This document shows positions 20,530-30,290 of a stretch of DNA of 64,000 bases, piece after piece; the first letter of the stretch is position 1, and each line of letters opens with the position of its first letter. The stretch is from an uncultured Sphingomonas sp. (GTDB taxonomy: Bacteria > Pseudomonadota > Alphaproteobacteria > Sphingomonadales > Sphingomonadaceae). A program made the position numbers and the translations under genes. The notes under the pieces were generated by a model. It saw nothing but the letters and a program-made list of their open reading frames with translations, made no database searches and was not told where the DNA came from. The stretch is from the NCBI GenBank assembly GCA_913776255.1, contig CAJYLV010000022.1:25254-89253 (forward strand), written 5' to 3'.

Positions 20530-23358
20530 TCAGAAGCGGAAGCGGACGCCGAGCGAGTAATAGCGCCCTTCCTCGCGGACATCGACCGGATAGCCGGCGT
20601 CGGCGGCGAAGTTGCGATAGTTCTGCCACGGCTGCGCGAGGATGTTGCTGACATCGGCGGTCAGCGTGATGTTCTCGAACGGCGTATAGGAGGCCGAGAA
20701 GTCGAGCCGCGAGATCGGCCGCACCGTCACGCCCGCGAATTGCGGCTCACCGGGATTGCGGCTGAAGCTGTCGACATACTCCGAGCGGCGATTGTACGAC
20801 AGGCGTGCCGAGATCGGACCCTTCTCGTAGAAGCCGGTGACATTGTACGTCCACTTCGAAATGCCGGTGATCGGCACCACCGGCGCGCTCTCACCGATCG
20901 CCGAAGGCAATTGGTTGGTGCCATCGAGATAGGTCACGTTGAGCTGCGTCCCGAAGCCGCTGAGCAGGCCGGGCAGGAAATCGAAGAAGGTCTGGAAGTT
21001 CGCTTCGGCACCCTTGATACGGCCCGCCCCTGCGTTTTCGGGTCGCGATATCTGCACGCGGCCATAGGTTGGGTCATCCACCACGTTGGTGAGGTTGGTG
21101 ATGAAGCCGAACAGATCGCGATAGAACACCGAGGCGGTGAAGGAGCCGGTCGGCGCAAAATACCATTCGAGCGTGGCGTCCCAATTGTTCGAGGTCAACG
21201 GAACGAGGTCGGGGTTGCCACCACTGCCGGTCGCCTGGAAGGCGGCGCCGGCCGCCGTATTGCGGGTGATGTTGAATGCCGGGTTCAGCTGCCCGAAATT
21301 CGGGCGGGTGCGCGTCTCGGTATAGGCGAAACGCGCCTGCAATTGCGGCGTGAATTTCAGCCGCGCGCCGAACGAAGGCAGCACGTCGACGTAATTCTGT
21401 CGGTTCACCTGCGCCACATACGAGATTACGTCGTTCGTGTTCAGGCGACTGACGCCACGATAGGTGCCGTCGTTGTTGACGACGCGAACCCCCGCGGTGC
21501 CGTCGATCTCGACCCCGGCGACCGTGAAGTCGTAGCGCGCCATCGCATAGGCGGCGTAGGTGCTTTCCTGCGCGCTGAACCCGCCGTCCTCACGCAGGGC
21601 GATTTCTTCCTGCCCGAAACGTGCGACGCTGTCGCGCAGGTCGACGTTGTTGGGATCGCGCGCGATCAGCTGCGGGCCGACCGAATAGGTCAGCGCGCGC
21701 AAGGCGTCGAAGTTCGAGCGGATCGCGGCGCGCGACGGCATCAACCAGTTGCGGAATTGCGCGGCGGGCTGGCGGAAGCCGTCCTCGACCTTCTCCAGCG
21801 CACCGGTCGGCAGGCTGGCCAGCGGGATGCCGAGCGCGTCGGTGGCGAGATAGCGGTCGCCCTGCTCCAGCTTCGCGTTGCGCGACACCCAGCGGACGCC
21901 GAAGTCGAGCCGCTGGATCAGCGGCAGCTCGGTATCGAGCTGCAGGTCGGCGCGCCATTGATGCCCGCCGCCGGTGGCGTGGTAGCGCTTCTGGTAGAAG
22001 CCGCGCCAGATGTAATTGTCCGGATTGAGCGCGTCGAAACCCGGGAAGCTGAACGACGCGCCGCCGTTGCGGTCGAACTCGACATCGACCTGCGGCGACG
22101 AGGCGAAGCGCGCGTCGAGGCTGTATTCGAGCTGCGAATAGGTGCTGTAGGTATAGGCGTAATCGCTGCTGATCTTCGCGCGGTCACCCTTCCACACGAA
22201 GCCGATCGCGCCCTGATAGGTGTCGGTGCGATCGTTGAAGGTCGAACGGAACTGCTGCGGCGCGAGGCCGCCGGTCTTGGTAAGGCTGAGCACCTTGCGC
22301 GGGTCGTTCGGGTCGAGCACGACGTTGCTGAGCGTCGGGCGGGTGCCGTTCTGCCCCGGCAGCGCGAGCGTCTCCGCTTCCAGCAAGGCGGTGAAATTCT
22401 CGTTCGACTGTTCGCCGCGATACGCCTGCCACAGCCCGTCGGCATAGACTTCGAGCCGGTCGCTCGGGCGCCATTGCAGGCTGCCGTTGACCGACGGGCG
22501 CGTGCGGGTGCCGGTCGCGAAGTAATTGCCGACCGAATTGGGGATGCGGAAATCGGTGCCGACGCCCGGCGTGGTGACGTTCAGATTGTCGGTGGCGTTG
22601 TTGACGTCGCCGATCGGCGTTCGCGTGGTCTGGTCGTTGAAACGAACCGCGTTGCGGTAGCGGGTGCGCGTGATCGCGAAATTGACCAAGGCGCCGATCT
22701 CGCCGATGCCGGTGTCCCAGCGATCGGTGATCAGGATATTGCCGACCGGGTCGAGCTTGCCCGACTGGTCGTTGTACGCGCCGCGGATCCCGCCCGCGAT
22801 CTCGAAGCCGGTGAAGTCGAACGGCCGACGCGAGCGGACGTTGACCAGCCCGGCCAGCCCCGGCTCGATCAGGTCGGCGGTGCCGGACTTATAGACCTCC
22901 AGCGCGGCGAGCGCGCCGGCCGGGAAGTCCTGCAACGCGACGCCGCGATTCTCGGCGGTGAAGATCTCGCGGTTGTTGAAGGTGGTGCTGATATCGCCCA
23001 GCCCGCGGATCAGCACGCCGTTCGCTTCGTCGTTCGAACGGTTGACCTGCACGCCGGTGACGCGCGCCAGCGCTTCGGAGGCGTTGTTGTCGGGCAATTT
23101 GCCGATGTCCTCGGCGACGACCGCATCGAGGATCGACGCCGAATCGCGCTTGAGCGCCTGCGCCGAACGCAGGCTGGCGCGCACGCCGGTGACGACGATG
23201 TCGTCGGCGGCGGGGCCGGTGGCGGCGACGGGCGAGGTCGGCGCGACCGCGCTCGCTTCCTGCGGCAGCGGGGCGTCCTGTGCGGCGGCGAGCCCCGGCG
23301 TCAGCGCGGTTCCGGCCAGCAATGCCGTTCGGAACAGGGTTTTCATCGTCGCCTTCAC
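20530..23358 (-). CDS. TonB-dependent receptor (probable oligosaccharide uptake)
   Basis: 942 aa; signal peptide; plug motif ARVTGVQVNRSNDEANGVLIRGLGDISTTFNNREIFTAENRGVALQDFPAGALAALEVYKSGTADLIEPGLAGLVNVRSRRP; C-terminal aromatic YYSLGVRFRF. Confidence 0.95.
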   Translation of the reverse strand: MKATMKTLFRTALLAGTALTPGLAAAQDAPLPQEASAVAPTSPVAATGPAADDIVVTGVRASLRSAQALKRDSASILDAVVAEDIGKLPDNNASEALARVTGVQVNRSNDEANGVLIRGLGDISTTFNNREIFTAENRGVALQDFPAGALAALEVYKSGTADLIEPGLAGLVNVRSRRPFDFTGFEIAGGIRGAYNDQSGKLDPVGNILITDRWDTGIGEIGALVNFAITRTRYRNAVRFNDQTTRTPIGDVNNATDNLNVTTPGVGTDFRIPNSVGNYFATGTRTRPSVNGSLQWRPSDRLEVYADGLWQAYRGEQSNENFTALLEAETLALPGQNGTRPTLSNVVLDPNDPRKVLSLTKTGGLAPQQFRSTFNDRTDTYQGAIGFVWKGDRAKISSDYAYTYSTYSQLEYSLDARFASSPQVDVEFDRNGGASFSFPGFDALNPDNYIWRGFYQKRYHATGGGHQWRADLQLDTELPLIQRLDFGVRWVSRNAKLEQGDRYLATDALGIPLASLPTGALEKVEDGFRQPAAQFRNWLMPSRAAIRSNFDALRALTYSVGPQLIARDPNNVDLRDSVARFGQEEIALREDGGFSAQESTYAAYAMARYDFTVAGVEIDGTAGVRVVNNDGTYRGVSRLNTNDVISYVAQVNRQNYVDVLPSFGARLKFTPQLQARFAYTETRTRPNFGQLNPAFNITRNTAAGAAFQATGSGGNPDLVPLTSNNWDATLEWYFAPTGSFTASVFYRDLFGFITNLTNVVDDPTYGRVQISRPENAGAGRIKGAEANFQTFFDFLPGLLSGFGTQLNVTYLDGTNQLPSAIGESAPVVPITGISKWTYNVTGFYEKGPISARLSYNRRSEYVDSFSRNPGEPQFAGVTVRPISRLDFSASYTPFENITLTADVSNILAQPWQNYRNFAADAGYPVDVREEGRYYSLGVRFRF

Positions 23359-23639
23359 TGCATCTCTCCCACGCTCCGCGATCCCGTTCGCGGCGTTTAT
23401 TAATCAGACATAATCCGGGGAGGATTGAAGCGTCAACATCATCATGGCTTCATATCAGGTCGGCTGATCGCGGTAAGCGACAGAATTGTCACATGTTAGC
23501 TGCGGACAGTAAGGTCCCGAAGCACCGCGGCTTGTCAGACATTCGGCGCGCCGACGAGAGCGTCTCGCACGTCGCCGCGCCCGTGATCCGAGAGGACTTC
23601 CCAAGGCCGACCGACATCTGCCCGTCATCCGCCTTCTAT

Positions 23640-23721
23640 CGTCATCCCGGACTTGAACCGGGACCCCGCTTCTACCGCGGCTGCCGAAGAAGCGGGGCCC
23701 CGGATCAAGTCCGGGGCGACG
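23640..23721 (+). repeat. Family B palindromic element, copy B2
   Basis: CGTCATCCCGGACTTGAACCGGGACCCCGCTTCT...AAGCGGGGCCCCGGATCAAGTCCGGGGCGACG. Confidence 0.87.
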
Positions 23722-23787
23722 AACAAGAGGGTGTTCGGCGCGAAAACACTCAGGACGCCTCATGGAAAGCTTCAATGTCGATCGGTT

Positions 23788-25893
23788 CTAGGACGTAATC
23801 GCTGCCTTGGCGCGGCGGCGGAAGCGGTGGAGCAGCGGCTCGGTATAGCCGTTCGGTTGCGCCCGCCCCTCGAACACCAGCGCCTGCGCCGCCTGCATCG
23901 CAAGGCTGTCCGGGCTGAGCCGCCGATAGCCGGGATCGCCGGCATTCTGCGCGTCGACCCGCGCCGCCATGCGCGTGAACGCCGCCTCGACCTGCGCGCG
24001 CGTCGCGACGCCGTGATGCAGCCAGTTGGCGAGATGCTGCGACGCGATGCGCAGCGTCGCGCGATCCTCCATCAGCCCGACGTCGTGGATGTCGGGCACC
24101 TTCGAGCAGCCGACCCCCTGATCGATCCACCGCACGACATAGCCGAGGATGCCCTGCGCATTGTTGTCCAGCTCGTCGGCGATCGCCTGCGCGGACCAGG
24201 TCCGGTCGGCGGCGAGCGGGATCGTCAGCAACGCCTCGAGCGGCGCGACCGGTTCCGCGGCGCGTTCGGCCTGACGGTCGGCGACGGCGACGCGGTGGTA
24301 GTGCGTCGCGTGCAGCGTCGCGGCGGTCGGCGACGGCACCCAGGCGGTGGTGGCGCCGGCCAGCGGATGCGCGATCTTCTGCGCCAGCATGTCCTGCATC
24401 CGGTCGGGCGCCGCCCACATCCCCTTGCCGATCTGCGCGCGCCCCGCGAAGCCGCACGCCAGCCCGATCTGGACGTTGCGATCCTCATAGGCGGCGATCC
24501 ACGCGGCGTCCTTCATCTGCGCCTTGCGGACCATCGCGCCGGCCAGCATCGAGGTGTGGATCTCGTCGCCGGTGCGGTCGAGGAAGCCGGTGTTGATGAA
24601 GACGATGCGGTCGCGCACGGCATGGATGCACGCGGCGAGATTGGCGCTGGTCCGGCGCTCCTCGTCCATCACCCCGATCTTGATCGTGTGGCGTGCGAGC
24701 CCGAGCAAATCCTCGACCGCGTCGAACAGCCGGTCGGTGAACGCCGCCTCGTCCGGGCCGTGCAGCTTCGGCTTGACGATGTAGATCGCGCCGGCCCGCG
24801 AATTGTGACGCGCGCCGCGGAGATCGTGGAGCGCGATCAGGCTGGTGACGACCGCGTCGAGGATGCCTTCGGGCGCCTCGCTGCCGTCGGCGAGCCGCAG
24901 CGCGGGGGTGGTCATCAGATGCCCGACGTTGCGGACGAACAACAGGCTGCGCCCCGGCAGCGTGAAGCGCGCGCCATCGGGCGCGACATAGCCGCGATCG
25001 GGGTCGAGGCGGCGGGTGACGCGGCGGCCGTTTTTGTCGAACGACGCCTCCAGATCGCCGCGCATCAGCCCCAGCCAATTGGCATAGGCCGCCACCTTGT
25101 CGGCGGCATCGACCGCGGCGACCGAATCCTCGAGATCGCAGATCGTGGTCAGCGCCGATTCGAGAAGCACGTCGGCAAGCCCGGCGCGGTCGTCGCGCCC
25201 GATCGGGTGCGTGCGGTCGATCACGAGTTCGATGTGCAGCCCGTGATGGCGCAGCAGCCAATTGTCGCCGGCGCGCCCGGCGAGTCCGGCCGGATCGGCG
25301 AGCGCGGGCGCGTCCCCTGCCCAGTCGCGCCAGCTGCCCTGCGCCAGCGGCACCGTCTCGTCGAGGAAGGCGCGCGCCCAGTCGATCACCTGCGCGCCGC
25401 GCACCGGATCGTAGCCCGCGCCGGCGGGCGCGCCGGGCAGCGCGTCGGTGCCGTACAACGCGTCGTACAGGCTGCCCCAGCGCGCATTGGCGGCGTTGAG
25501 CAGGAAGCGCGCGTTGAGGATCGGGACGACCAGTTGCGGCCCAGCCACCCGCGCCACCTCGTCATCGACCGCACCCGGCGCGATCGTGAACGGCGCGGGC
25601 TCGGCGACCAGATAGCCGATCTCGCGGAGGAACGCCTGATAGGCGGCGGCGTCGTGCGGCTGCCCGGCGCGCGCACGGTGCCACGCGTCGATCTGCGCCT
25701 GCACGGCATCGCGGTGGCGCAACAAGGCGGCGTTCTCGGGCGCGAAACGCGCGTAGAGCGCCGCCAGCCCGGACCAGAAATCGGCCGCGCGCACCCCGGT
25801 GCCGGGGAGCGCCTGCGTTTCGAGAAAGGTCGCGAGCCGGGTGGCGACCTGCAGGCCAGCGCGGTCTTCGTACAGCTCGGTCATCGTCGACAT
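23788..25893 (-). CDS. glcB: Malate synthase G
   Basis: [31 protein letters not shown]...; [51 protein letters not shown]. Confidence 0.96.
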   Translation of the reverse strand: MSTMTELYEDRAGLQVATRLATFLETQALPGTGVRAADFWSGLAALYARFAPENAALLRHRDAVQAQIDAWHRARAGQPHDAAAYQAFLREIGYLVAEPAPFTIAPGAVDDEVARVAGPQLVVPILNARFLLNAANARWGSLYDALYGTDALPGAPAGAGYDPVRGAQVIDWARAFLDETVPLAQGSWRDWAGDAPALADPAGLAGRAGDNWLLRHHGLHIELVIDRTHPIGRDDRAGLADVLLESALTTICDLEDSVAAVDAADKVAAYANWLGLMRGDLEASFDKNGRRVTRRLDPDRGYVAPDGARFTLPGRSLLFVRNVGHLMTTPALRLADGSEAPEGILDAVVTSLIALHDLRGARHNSRAGAIYIVKPKLHGPDEAAFTDRLFDAVEDLLGLARHTIKIGVMDEERRTSANLAACIHAVRDRIVFINTGFLDRTGDEIHTSMLAGAMVRKAQMKDAAWIAAYEDRNVQIGLACGFAGRAQIGKGMWAAPDRMQDMLAQKIAHPLAGATTAWVPSPTAATLHATHYHRVAVADRQAERAAEPVAPLEALLTIPLAADRTWSAQAIADELDNNAQGILGYVVRWIDQGVGCSKVPDIHDVGLMEDRATLRIASQHLANWLHHGVATRAQVEAAFTRMAARVDAQNAGDPGYRRLSPDSLAMQAAQALVFEGRAQPNGYTEPLLHRFRRRAKAAITS

Positions 25894-25900
25894 CCTCCTG

Positions 25901-25961
25901 ACCGACAGCCTTAAACGGCTTGCGATCCTGTCGGTAGCAGGCAAAGGTTCCAAACACCTTT
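25901..25961. promoter_or_regulatory. Candidate operator region in the LysR/glcB divergent intergenic space (two dyads)
   Basis: ACCGACAGCC-TTAAAC-GGCT...CTGTCGGT nested dyad (25901-25935) and AAAGGT-TCCAAAC-ACCTTT dyad (25943-25961). Confidence 0.4.
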
Positions 25962-25976
25962 TCCCAGGAAGAACGA

Positions 25977-26879
25977 ATGCTCGATCCCGATTACGTGCTG
26001 TTCGCGCAGGTGGTCGCGGCGGGCAGCCTGTCGGCGGCGGCGCGGACGCTCGGCATCTCGCCCGCGATGGCGTCGAAGCGGCTGGCGCGACTGGAGGCGC
26101 GGCTCGGCGTGCGGCTGATCCAGCGCACGACGCGGCGGCTGGCAGTGACCGATGCCGGCGAGCGCTTCCACGCCGATGTCGTCGCGATCCTGCGCGACAT
26201 CGCCGCGGCGGAGGCGCGCGTCGCCGGGGGGCGCGACGAGCCGGCCGGCGTGCTGCGCGTCTCCGCGCCGACCTCGTTCGGGCGGCTGCACATCGCGCCG
26301 CGGCTGCACGACTTTCTCCGCGCCGCGCCCGGCGTGCGGCTGGAGCTGCTGCTCGACGACGCTAATGTCGATCTGGTCGCCGCGCGGATCGACGTCGCGG
26401 TGCGCATCGCCCGCGACATCCCGCCCAGCCTCGTCGCGCACCGACTGGGCGACAGCCCCCGCCTGCTGTGCGCCGCGCCGGCCTATCTCGCCGAACATGG
26501 CACGCCGCGCACGCCGCGCGAGCTGTCCGGCCACCGCCTGCTCGCCGCCGATGGCCAGTCGCCGTGGCAGCTGGTCAACGGCCGGCGCCGCCTGGCGATC
26601 GAGGTGCAGAGCCATGTGCGGACCAATTCCAGCGAGATCGTCCGCGAACTGGCGCTGTCCGGGGTCGGGATCGCGCTGCGCTCGCGATGGGACGTCGGCG
26701 AGGCGCTGGCGGCGGGACGGCTGGTGCCGGTGCTGCCGGACTGGGAAGGCCCGCGCGATCTGGCGATCCACGCGCTCCACCCGCGCGCGCCCACGGTGCC
26801 GGCCGCGGTGACCGCGTTCATCGCCTTCCTGCGCCGGACGCTCGATCCCGCGCCGTGGTCAGTCGCCGCAATGGCGTGA
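25977..26879 (+). CDS. LysR family transcriptional regulator
   Basis: [66 protein letters not shown]; substrate-binding domain. Confidence 0.94.
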   Translation: MLDPDYVLFAQVVAAGSLSAAARTLGISPAMASKRLARLEARLGVRLIQRTTRRLAVTDAGERFHADVVAILRDIAAAEARVAGGRDEPAGVLRVSAPTSFGRLHIAPRLHDFLRAAPGVRLELLLDDANVDLVAARIDVAVRIARDIPPSLVAHRLGDSPRLLCAAPAYLAEHGTPRTPRELSGHRLLAADGQSPWQLVNGRRRLAIEVQSHVRTNSSEIVRELALSGVGIALRSRWDVGEALAAGRLVPVLPDWEGPRDLAIHALHPRAPTVPAAVTAFIAFLRRTLDPAPWSVAAMA

Positions 26880-29486
26880 GATCGGGATCGCGATCCGGCA
26901 GCGCACGCCGTCGGCGCCTAGCACGAACGAGGTCCGCGCGCCGAGCTGATAGGGCAGCGCATGCTCGATCAGCTCGCGTCCCTCGCCCGAGCCGAGCGGC
27001 GCGCGTCCGGCGGCGGGCATCGCCACGCCGGTTTCGTGCCAGTCGATGTGCAGCCACGGACCGTCATCCTCCCCCGGCGCGACCGACCAGGCGATCGACA
27101 ATCGCCCGCCCGCCGTGCCGAGCGCGCCATATTTGACCGCGTTGGTGGCCAGTTCGTGGAGCGCCATCGCCAGCGTCTGCACCGTCGAGGAGCGCAGCCG
27201 CACGCCCTTCGGCCCGTCGCGCGTCACCGCCGCCGCCTCGCCGTCGAGCGCCGCCATCTCGGCGTCGAGCAGGCTGTCGAACGTGACCCGTTCGTCGTCG
27301 GACAGCCGTGACAACAGCCCCTGCACGCGCACCAGCGCCTGCAACCGGTCGCCGAAACGCTGATGGAACTCCGCCAGATCGCGGCTGGCGCGCGCGCTCT
27401 TGTCGGCCAGCGCCTGCACCACGCCGATCAAGTTGCGGGTGCGGTGCTGGAGCTCGGCGATCAGCACCTGCTGGCGTTCCGCCCACGCGCGCCGTTCGGT
27501 CACGTCGACGATCGCGCCGACCATCCGCACCGGCTGCCCGGCGTCGTCGAAGAAGAAGCGGCCGCGGGCCGAATGCCAGTGGATCGAGCCATCGGGATGG
27601 ACGACGCGGAATTCCTGCGCATAGGGGCGTCCGCCGCCCATCGCGTCGGCCATCAGCGTCTCCGCCGCGGCGCGGTCGTCGGGATGGATGCGCGCCAGCC
27701 ACGCGCCGTAGCTGGGCTCGACCGAATTGACCGGATAGCCCTGCAGCAGGAAATGCTCGGCGGACCAATGGACCTCGTCGCTGGCGACGTTCCAGTCCCA
27801 CAGCCCGATCCCGCCGACCTCGACCGCGCTGCGCAGCCGCTCCTCGCTGCGGGTCAGCGCCTCGCGCGCGTGGCGGGAGGCGGTGATGTCGGAGGTGATG
27901 CCGCCGATCATCACCACCTGTCCGCCGGCATCGCGGATCGGAAATTCGGTGGTGCGCAGCCAGCGCGTCTCGTCGGCAGCCGCGTGGCGGATGCGGTAAT
28001 CGACCGTGACATGCTCGCCGACGCGGACGCGCGCGATCGCCGCCTCCACCGCGCCGCGATCCTCGGGCAGGATCAGCGTCAGCCAGTTGCGATAATGGTC
28101 GCCGCTCAGCACCACCCGCCGCGCGCGCCCGTAGATCGCCCGGAACGCGGGCGTGACATAGCGCCAGTGCAGCGTCGCGGCATCGCGGATCCACAAGGCG
28201 TCGCGCGAGGCGTCGCCGAACAGCCGCAGCAATTCCTCGCGCTCGCGCAGCCGCACGGTCGCCTCGCGCTGCGCGGTCACGTCGAAGACGACCCCGTGCA
28301 GGATGCGCGTGTCCGGCCCGTCGGCGCGGCCGCGCCACCGCAACCAGCACCCCGCGGTCGGGCCGGCGACGACCTCAAGCTCGCCGTCGAATTCCTCGCC
28401 CGGCAGGATGCGGCGCGTGACGAAGCGGTGCACCGCCTCGCGCCCCTGCGCCGACAGCCGGTCGAGGAAGTCGGTCGCCGGTCGCGCCTCGTCGGTGGGG
28501 GGCATCCCGAGCAGCGCGAAGAAGCGCGCGTCGCCGCGCACCTCGCGCGTGGCGAGATCGATACGCCAGGCCCCCATCCCGCCCCCGTCGAGCGCGATCC
28601 GGCGCAGCTCCTCGCTGCGGCGCACGACCTCGGCGGCGGTGCGCCGCGCGGTGATGTCGATCCCGGTCCCGAACCATTCGATGACCCCGCCCTCCGCGTC
28701 GAGCACCGGCAGCGCGCGCGACGCGACCCAGCCGGTCGTGCCGTCGGCGCAGCGGACCCGGTGTTCCAGCTCGAACATCCCCGGCCCGTCCAGCGCGACC
28801 GCCATCGCCGCGAAGACCGCGCCACGATCCTCGTCGGGGATGAACCGCTCCACCCAGTCCTCGACCGGCGCGGACACGTCGGGAAGCATTCCGCGGCCTT
28901 CGAGCCGCAGCAAGAAGCGCCAGTCGGCGCTCATTCGGTACAGCATGTGGCTGCCGGTCCGCACCATCATCCGCAGCTGCGCCTCGCTGTCGCGCAGCTG
29001 CGCGGTGGTGCGGCGATGGTCGGTGACCTCGGCCAGCTGCTGCAAGGCACCCGCGACGCTGCCCCGCGCATCGCGGACCGGCATCCAGGTGATGTCGAAG
29101 GTGCGGCGCTCGAACCGGCCGGCGGCGTCGCGCAGCGCGACCTCATGCCCGGTCAGCGACACGGCGCCGCCCGCCTTCACGGTCGCCAGCCGCTGCGCCA
29201 CCCCGTGATCGTAGATGTCGCTCCACCCCTCGGTGACCGGATGGCCGAGCAGCGCCGGATGCCGGTCGCGCGCGATGTCGATGTACGCGTCGTTGTAGAG
29301 TTGCAGCAACGCCTCCCCCCACAGCAACGTCGCCGGACAGGGCATCGCCAGCATCGTCTCGACGTTCGACAGCAGCTCCGCCGGCCATGCCGCGATCGGC
29401 CCCAGCGCGGTGCGCGACCAGTCGAAGGCGCGGATGCGCGCCGCCATGTCCCCGGTCCCGAATGGTCGCGTCGTCACTGGCTTCAT
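26859..29486 (-). CDS. Multi-PAS sensor histidine kinase, HWE family
   Basis: Repeated PAS/PAC segments; ELQHRTRNLIGVVQALADKSARASRDLAEFHQRFGDRLQAL, ALHELATNAVKYGAL, HIDWHETG typical of HWE kinases. Confidence 0.88.
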   Translation of the reverse strand: MKPVTTRPFGTGDMAARIRAFDWSRTALGPIAAWPAELLSNVETMLAMPCPATLLWGEALLQLYNDAYIDIARDRHPALLGHPVTEGWSDIYDHGVAQRLATVKAGGAVSLTGHEVALRDAAGRFERRTFDITWMPVRDARGSVAGALQQLAEVTDHRRTTAQLRDSEAQLRMMVRTGSHMLYRMSADWRFLLRLEGRGMLPDVSAPVEDWVERFIPDEDRGAVFAAMAVALDGPGMFELEHRVRCADGTTGWVASRALPVLDAEGGVIEWFGTGIDITARRTAAEVVRRSEELRRIALDGGGMGAWRIDLATREVRGDARFFALLGMPPTDEARPATDFLDRLSAQGREAVHRFVTRRILPGEEFDGELEVVAGPTAGCWLRWRGRADGPDTRILHGVVFDVTAQREATVRLREREELLRLFGDASRDALWIRDAATLHWRYVTPAFRAIYGRARRVVLSGDHYRNWLTLILPEDRGAVEAAIARVRVGEHVTVDYRIRHAAADETRWLRTTEFPIRDAGGQVVMIGGITSDITASRHAREALTRSEERLRSAVEVGGIGLWDWNVASDEVHWSAEHFLLQGYPVNSVEPSYGAWLARIHPDDRAAAETLMADAMGGGRPYAQEFRVVHPDGSIHWHSARGRFFFDDAGQPVRMVGAIVDVTERRAWAERQQVLIAELQHRTRNLIGVVQALADKSARASRDLAEFHQRFGDRLQALVRVQGLLSRLSDDERVTFDSLLDAEMAALDGEAAAVTRDGPKGVRLRSSTVQTLAMALHELATNAVKYGALGTAGGRLSIAWSVAPGEDDGPWLHIDWHETGVAMPAAGRAPLGSGEGRELIEHALPYQLGARTSFVLGADGVRCRIAIPISRHCGD

Positions 29487-29611
29487 CCCGTCAGCAAAGC
29501 GCGAACATTAAACTTTGGCAAGATAAGCCCTTGGCGCCGCAAGCATGATAGCAGTGCGCAAGCCGATCGGATAGTGTCGGCGTCTGGTCATCAACGTGGC
29601 GGAACCCGATC

Positions 29612-30289
29612 ATGAAGCTGCTGATCGTCGAGGACGACGTCGAATATGCCGCCGCGCTGAAGGCCGAACTGGCGCAACGCGATCACGACATCACGATCGC
29701 CGAGACCGGCCCGACCGCGCTGACCGCGATCGAGCGCGATGCCTTCGACGCGATGATCCTCGATTCGATGCTGCCGCAACTCAACGGCGTGCGCGTGGTC
29801 GAGCGGTTGCGCGATGCCGGGCACAATCTGCCGGTGCTGATGCTGTCCGCACTGGGGCGTTCTGCGGAGAAGATCGGCGGGCTGACCGCGGGCGCCGACG
29901 ATTATTGCGTCAAGCCGACCCCCGCCGCCGAAATCGAGGCGCGGCTCAACGCGTTGCTGCGCGCGCGCGGCTGGACCGCCGCCGGCGACGGCGACATGCT
30001 GCGCGCCGGCGACATCGTCATCAGCCCCGGCCAGCATCGCGCATGGCGCGCCGACCAGCCGCTCGACCTCACGCGGCTCGAATTCGGGCTGCTGACCGAA
30101 CTGGTCCGCCATGCCGGCAGCTATCTGACGCGCGCGATGCTGATCGAACGCGTCTGGGGCTATGACTTCGAACCGGGGACCAACATCGTCGATGCGCAGG
30201 TGCGGCTGCTGCGCCGCAAGCTGACTGCGGGCGGCGGCGACGATCCGATCGCGACCAAGCGCGGCGTCGGTTACATGCTGCGCGCGTGA
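29612..30289 (+). CDS. Two-component response regulator, OmpR family
   Basis: MKLLIVEDDVEYAAALKAEL receiver; DAMILDSMLPQLNG; winged helix ...LTRAMLIERVWGYDFEPGTNIVDAQVRLLRRKL. Confidence 0.95.
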   Translation: MKLLIVEDDVEYAAALKAELAQRDHDITIAETGPTALTAIERDAFDAMILDSMLPQLNGVRVVERLRDAGHNLPVLMLSALGRSAEKIGGLTAGADDYCVKPTPAAEIEARLNALLRARGWTAAGDGDMLRAGDIVISPGQHRAWRADQPLDLTRLEFGLLTELVRHAGSYLTRAMLIERVWGYDFEPGTNIVDAQVRLLRRKLTAGGGDDPIATKRGVGYMLRA

Positions 30290-30290
30290 C

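Noticed and set aside
20164-23403. 1079-aa plus-strand ORF
   Set aside because: Fully antisense to the well-supported TonB-dependent receptor; Arg/Asp/Val-rich low-complexity translation typical of GC-rich antisense frames.
23653-25914. 753-aa plus-strand ORF
   Set aside because: Antisense to malate synthase G; no recognisable domain.
27363-29615. 750-aa plus-strand ORF
   Set aside because: Antisense to the HWE kinase, which has clear domain motifs.
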